This document shows, piece after piece, positions 60,624 through 64,000 of a stretch of DNA of 64,000 nt. Positions within the stretch are counted from its first letter, which is position 1; each line of letters starts with the position of its first letter. Position numbers and translations under genes: made by a program. Source of the DNA: JAPHTQ01 sp050295975 (GTDB lineage Bacteria > Pseudomonadota > Gammaproteobacteria > Thiohalomonadales > Thiohalomonadaceae); assembly GCA_050295975.1 (NCBI GenBank), contig JBNKQR010000008.1, positions 1-64,000 on the forward strand. The letters run 5' to 3'. The notes under the pieces were generated by a model that had not been told where the DNA came from, ran no database searches, and saw nothing but the letters and a program-made list of their open reading frames with translations.

Positions 60624-61943
60624 ATGAAAAACATCGACACGCTTATTCATGCCCGCTGGATCGTTCCAGTCGAACCCGCCGGAGTTGTGCTGGAAAATCA
60701 TTCCATCGCCATTAAGGATGGCCACATCGTTGAACTTCTACCCAGCGATAAGGCACGCGAGAGCTACAGTGCTGAGGTCGAGTTCGAGCAGAACGAACAT
60801 ATATTGATCCCGGGTTTGATCAACGCCCACACCCATGCGGCAATGAGCCTGATGCGTGGATTGGCCGACGACCTGCCACTAATGACCTGGCTGCAGGAAC
60901 ATATCTGGCCCGCCGAGGCGAAGTGGGTTAACCCGGAGTTCGTGCGTGATGGTACCCGTCTGGCAATGGCAGAGATGCTGCGTGGTGGTACCACCTGTTT
61001 TAATGATATGTACTTCTTCCCCGATGAGGCAGCACGGGTGACGGAGCAGACTGGAATGCGTGCGGTCATCGGCCTCATCGTGATCGATTTCCCCACCGCC
61101 TGGGCGCAAAACGCCGATGAGTACATTCATAAGGGTTTCCAGTTACACGATCAGATCAAACACTCACCGCTGGTCACCACCGCTTTCGCCCCCCACGCCC
61201 CCTACACCGTCTCCGACGAGCCGCTGCAGAAGGTGTTGATGTACGCGGAGGAGTTGCAGATCCCGATCCACATGCACGTACACGAAACGGCTCACGAAGT
61301 TGGCGAAAGCGAACAACAGCTGGGCAAACGCCCGCTGGCTCGACTGGCCGAATTGGGTTTGGTCGGGCCGCAGTTGGCGGCGGTACACATGACCCAATTG
61401 AGCGATGACGAGATCGCCGCCCACGCCGCAGCCAACGCCCATGTGGTGCACTGTCCTGAATCGAACCTGAAACTGGCCAGCGGCTTCTGCCCGGTGCAGA
61501 AACTACTCGACGCCGGGGTCAACGTCGCCCTCGGCACCGATGGTGCCGCCAGCAACAACGACCTCGATATGTTCTCAGAGATGCGCACCGCCGCCCTACT
61601 GGCCAAAGGCGTCGCCGGTGATGCCAGCGCCCTGCCGGCAGAGAAGGCGCTGGAGATGGCAACGATTAATGGTGCCCGCGCCCTGGGACTTGAGTCGGTC
61701 TGTGGCTCGCTGGTCGCTGGCAAGGCGGCCGACATCGTTGCGGTGAAGATGGATGATCTGGAGACCCAACCGCTGTACCATGCGGTCTCCCAACTGGTCT
61801 ACGCCACCGGCCGCGACAAGGTGAGCGATGTCTGGGTGGCCGGACGCCACCTGCTCAAGGAGCGCCGCCTCACCACGCTGGACGAGGGTGAAATCCTCGC
61901 CGCCGCCAAACGCTGGCAGACCAAATTGATCGAACAATCGTGA
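60624..61943 (+). CDS. mtaD: Methylthioadenosine/S-adenosylhomocysteine deaminase-type hydrolase
   Basis: From ATG 60624 the product has 439 residues of the amidohydrolase (TRZ/ATZ) family: LIPGLINAHTHAAMSLMRGL (metal His pair), HMHVHETAHEVGE, VVHCPESNLKLASG and LGTDGAASNNDLDMFSEMRT (metal Asp). Position between mtnA and ubiG as in Pseudomonas, where the homologue deaminates methylthioadenosine to methylthioinosine, supports the call. Stop and next start overlap or nearly so. Confidence 0.9.
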   Translation: MKNIDTLIHARWIVPVEPAGVVLENHSIAIKDGHIVELLPSDKARESYSAEVEFEQNEHILIPGLINAHTHAAMSLMRGLADDLPLMTWLQEHIWPAEAKWVNPEFVRDGTRLAMAEMLRGGTTCFNDMYFFPDEAARVTEQTGMRAVIGLIVIDFPTAWAQNADEYIHKGFQLHDQIKHSPLVTTAFAPHAPYTVSDEPLQKVLMYAEELQIPIHMHVHETAHEVGESEQQLGKRPLARLAELGLVGPQLAAVHMTQLSDDEIAAHAAANAHVVHCPESNLKLASGFCPVQKLLDAGVNVALGTDGAASNNDLDMFSEMRTAALLAKGVAGDASALPAEKALEMATINGARALGLESVCGSLVAGKAADIVAVKMDDLETQPLYHAVSQLVYATGRDKVSDVWVAGRHLLKERRLTTLDEGEILAAAKRWQTKLIEQS

Positions 61944-61954
61944 CAGGTACCCCA

Positions 61955-62668
61955 ATGAGCGCAGCCAAGAAACCGCACAACGTCGACCACGCCGAAGTGG
62001 GCAAATTCGAGGAGCTCGCCTCCCGCTGGTGGGACCCACACAGCGAATTCAAACCCCTGCACGAAATCAATCCGCTTCGTCTCAACTACATCGACCAGCG
62101 CGCCTGCCTCAACGGCAAGAAGGTACTGGACGTTGGTTGTGGCGGCGGCATCCTCGCCGAGAGTATGGCCCTGCGCGGTGCCACGGTGATGGGTATCGAC
62201 ATGGGCGAGGCGCCGCTACAGGTCGCAAACCTGCACAAACTGGAGTCGGGCGTGGAGGTTGAGTATCGCCGTATCACCGCCGAGGAGCTGGCCGAGGAGA
62301 TGCCCGGCAGCTTCGACGTGGTGACCTGTATGGAGATGCTGGAGCATGTGCCCGATCCCGGTTCGGTGATCGCCGCCTGTGCCCGTCTGGTCAAACCCGG
62401 CGGTGAGCTCTTCTTCTCCACCATCAACCGCAATCCCAAGTCCTACCTCTTCGCCATCGTCGGTGCCGAGTACGTGTTGCGCATGCTGCCACGCGGCACC
62501 CACGACTTCGCCAAGTTCATCCGCCCTTCTGAACTGGAGGCGTGGACCCGCGCTGCTGAGCTGGAACTTAAGGAGCTAACCGGGATGAGCTACAACCCCT
62601 TCAGCAAGCAGTACAGCCTGGGTGACGATCTCGACGTCAATTACATGGCGTGGTGCAAGGGCGCGTGA
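61955..62668 (+). CDS. ubiG: Ubiquinone biosynthesis O-methyltransferase
   Basis: From ATG 61955 the product has 237 residues: NVDHAEVGKFEELASRWWDP, KPLHEINPLRLNYID, the SAM site VLDVGCGGGILAESMALRG and TCMEMLEHVPDPGSV. It carries out both O-methylations in ubiquinone synthesis. A GTG at 61940 overlapping the mtaD stop is an alternative start. The stop overlaps the next GTG by 4 nt. Confidence 0.97.
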   Translation: MSAAKKPHNVDHAEVGKFEELASRWWDPHSEFKPLHEINPLRLNYIDQRACLNGKKVLDVGCGGGILAESMALRGATVMGIDMGEAPLQVANLHKLESGVEVEYRRITAEELAEEMPGSFDVVTCMEMLEHVPDPGSVIAACARLVKPGGELFFSTINRNPKSYLFAIVGAEYVLRMLPRGTHDFAKFIRPSELEAWTRAAELELKELTGMSYNPFSKQYSLGDDLDVNYMAWCKGA

Positions 62669-63327
62669 GTTCGATAAAGACCGTCCTGTTTGATCTGGAC
62701 GGCACCCTGGCCGACACCGCTCCCGACCTCGCCTTCGCCCTCAACAGCGTGTTGCAGGAACAGGGTCGTGAGCCGATGGCCTATGAAGATATCCGCCCGG
62801 TGGTCTCTCACGGCGGTATCGCCCTGGTCAAACACGGCTTCGCCATCGACGAGACCCACCCCGACTTTCCTGCCCTGCGCCAGCGCCTGCTCGATATCTA
62901 CCGCGCCAACATCGCCCGAGAGACCAATCTCTTTACCGGCATGACCAAACTGCTTGAACAGATCGAGCAGCGCGGTCTCAACTGGGGGGTAGTCACCAAT
63001 AAACCGGGCTGGCTCACCGAGCCACTACTGGATGCCCTGGGAATAAGTTCCCGTGCAGCAACCATCGTCAGCGGTGACACCCTGCCCGAGCGCAAACCCC
63101 ATCCGGCACCGATGCTACTGGCCTGCCAGCAGGCGGGCAGCGAGGCCGAGCAATGTCTCTATGTGGGCGACGCTGAGCGCGACATTGAGGCGGGCCGTAA
63201 CGCAGGGATGCGCACGCTGGTCGCGCGATTTGGTTATATCGGCAGCAGCGACGACCCCACAAGCTGGCAGGCCGATGGCATGGTCGACAGCGCTTTGGAG
63301 ATACTCGACTGGCTGGAGCGGTGGTAA
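62665..63327 (+). CDS. HAD phosphatase, Gph/MupP type
   Basis: The start is GTG 62665 in a GTGA overlap with ubiG; the product has 220 residues. It has VLFDLDGTLADTAPD (nucleophile Asp), VVTNKPGWLTEPLLDALG, ERKPHPAPMLLACQQAG and YVGDAERDIEAGRNAGM. Phosphoglycolate phosphatase (Gph) and N-acetylmuramate-6-phosphate phosphatase (MupP) share these motifs. Its position directly after ubiG is that of mupP in Pseudomonas, which favours MupP and cell-wall recycling. Confidence 0.9.
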   Translation: MSSIKTVLFDLDGTLADTAPDLAFALNSVLQEQGREPMAYEDIRPVVSHGGIALVKHGFAIDETHPDFPALRQRLLDIYRANIARETNLFTGMTKLLEQIEQRGLNWGVVTNKPGWLTEPLLDALGISSRAATIVSGDTLPERKPHPAPMLLACQQAGSEAEQCLYVGDAERDIEAGRNAGMRTLVARFGYIGSSDDPTSWQADGMVDSALEILDWLERW

Positions 63328-63340
63328 GCTCCGGGTAATC

Positions 63341-64000
63341 ATGGAAACGCAACAGCTCATAGAACTCCTGCCCTATCTCCTTGGCGGCCTGCTGCTTGTA
63401 GCGCTGGCGGTGCTGCTCACCTGGCTACCCCAACATAAAAAGACCCAGGCTCTGCGCGAAGAGAACATCCGCCTGCAATCGGAACTGGAGGCAGAACGGC
63501 GCAGCGCTACGGAGAAGCAACTCGCCTTTAACGAAGCGCGCAAACAGCTCGGCGATAGCTTCAACACCCTCGCCGCTGAGGCACTCAAACATAACAGCGG
63601 TGAGTTCCTGCGCCTGGCTCAGGAGAACTTCAAGCAACTCCACCTCAAGTCGCAACACGATCTCGAACAGAAAGAGAAGGCGGTAGAAAACCTGGTCAAA
63701 CCGATCCGCGAGACCCTGGAGAAGACCGAGCGTCAGATCCGCGAAATGGAGAAGGAGCGGCAGCAGAGCTACGGCTCGCTGAGTAAGCACCTAGAGTCGA
63801 TGAGCGAGGCACAACGTCTGCTGCAGACCGAGACCCGCAATCTGGTACAGGCGCTACGCCGTCCTGAGGTGCGCGGCCAGTGGGGTGAGATGACCCTTAA
63901 GCGTCTGGCCGAACTGGCGGGAATGGTGGAGCACTGCGACTTCTTTGAGCAGGAGCAGGTACGTGGTACCGATGGTCAGGCACTCCGTCCCGATATGATT
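63341..64000 (+). CDS. rmuC: RmuC family protein, N-terminal part
   Basis: The frame opens at ATG 63341 and runs off the right edge after 220 codons. An N-terminal membrane helix (LLPYLLGGLLLVALAVLLTWL, one residue trimmed in reading) is followed by a long charged coiled coil (about 30-170) and the start of the conserved RmuC nuclease-like domain, VRGQWGEMTLKRLAELAGM with HCDFFEQEQV. RmuC limits inversion recombination in E. coli; its activity is not well defined. Confidence 0.93.
   Translation, partial: METQQLIELLPYLLGGLLLVALAVLLTWLPQHKKTQALREENIRLQSELEAERRSATEKQLAFNEARKQLGDSFNTLAAEALKHNSGEFLRLAQENFKQLHLKSQHDLEQKEKAVENLVKPIRETLEKTERQIREMEKERQQSYGSLSKHLESMSEAQRLLQTETRNLVQALRRPEVRGQWGEMTLKRLAELAGMVEHCDFFEQEQVRGTDGQALRPDMI

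Overview
The window is a contiguous piece of chromosome from a sulfur-oxidising gammaproteobacterium. The housekeeping gene order is strongly gammaproteobacterial: icd-rluE-nudJ-mnmA-hflD, cspD/clpS-clpA-infA-bpt-aat, and rpsA-cmk-aroA-tyrA-aroF-hisC-pheA-serA-serC-gyrA-mtnA/mtaD-ubiG-mupP. The accessory content is about sulfide and sulfane sulfur: a type I sulfide:quinone oxidoreductase, six rhodanese-domain proteins in about 14 kb, a siroheme synthase and a polysulfide-type sigma-54 activator. This suggests a member of the Chromatiales/Sedimenticola-like sulfur oxidisers (an inference, no marker gene is conclusive). I found no tRNA, rRNA, CRISPR array, insertion sequence or prophage.

Layout. 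1-3.7 kb: N-terminal half of ygiQ (cut by the left edge), a small exported protein, then a ureohydrolase followed closely by a divergent DAHP-synthase paralogue. 3.7-18 kb: the sulfur region. A lipoprotein and two exported rhodaneses form a unit behind a near-perfect -24/-12 promoter. A third, lipid-anchored rhodanese has lost both cysteines of its active loop. A FisR-like regulator and sqr lie on the minus strand, with a second -24/-12 promoter before sqr. After mfd comes a third -24/-12 promoter with an unknown exported protein and a fourth rhodanese of the same family. An S24-type protein, a cytoplasmic rhodanese, cysG and a two-domain exported rhodanese follow. 18-34 kb: serS, DUF190-crcB, a GGDEF/EAL protein, rarA-lolA-ftsK, ald, trxB and a sulfatase-fold membrane enzyme, an acyltransferase, aat-bpt. 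34-43 kb: infA, clpA, clpS, cspD, icd, rluE, nudJ, mnmA, hflD, a small helix-hairpin-helix protein and pyrF. 43-64 kb: lapB-lapA, ihfB, rpsA, the aromatic/serine biosynthesis run, gyrA, mtnA, a porin, mtaD, ubiG, mupP/gph and the start of rmuC.

How the genes work together. The regulator has three N-terminal cysteines with the same spacing (C-x10-C-x6-C) as the polysulfide sensor FisR, plus the GAFTGA loop that contacts sigma-54. Three -24/-12 promoters lie in front of sqr and two rhodanese transcription units, and repeated TGACA/TGTCA half-sites lie near all three and in front of the regulator gene. The most economical reading is one regulon: sulfide is oxidised by SQR to sulfane sulfur, this is sensed by the regulator, and a set of periplasmic rhodaneses with a paired CPPFC and CNG-x2-C signature is induced to carry or trap the product. 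No persulfide dioxygenase gene, the usual partner of FisR-controlled sqr, is in the window. This regulon with a family-specific set of exported rhodaneses is the best candidate for an undescribed system here.
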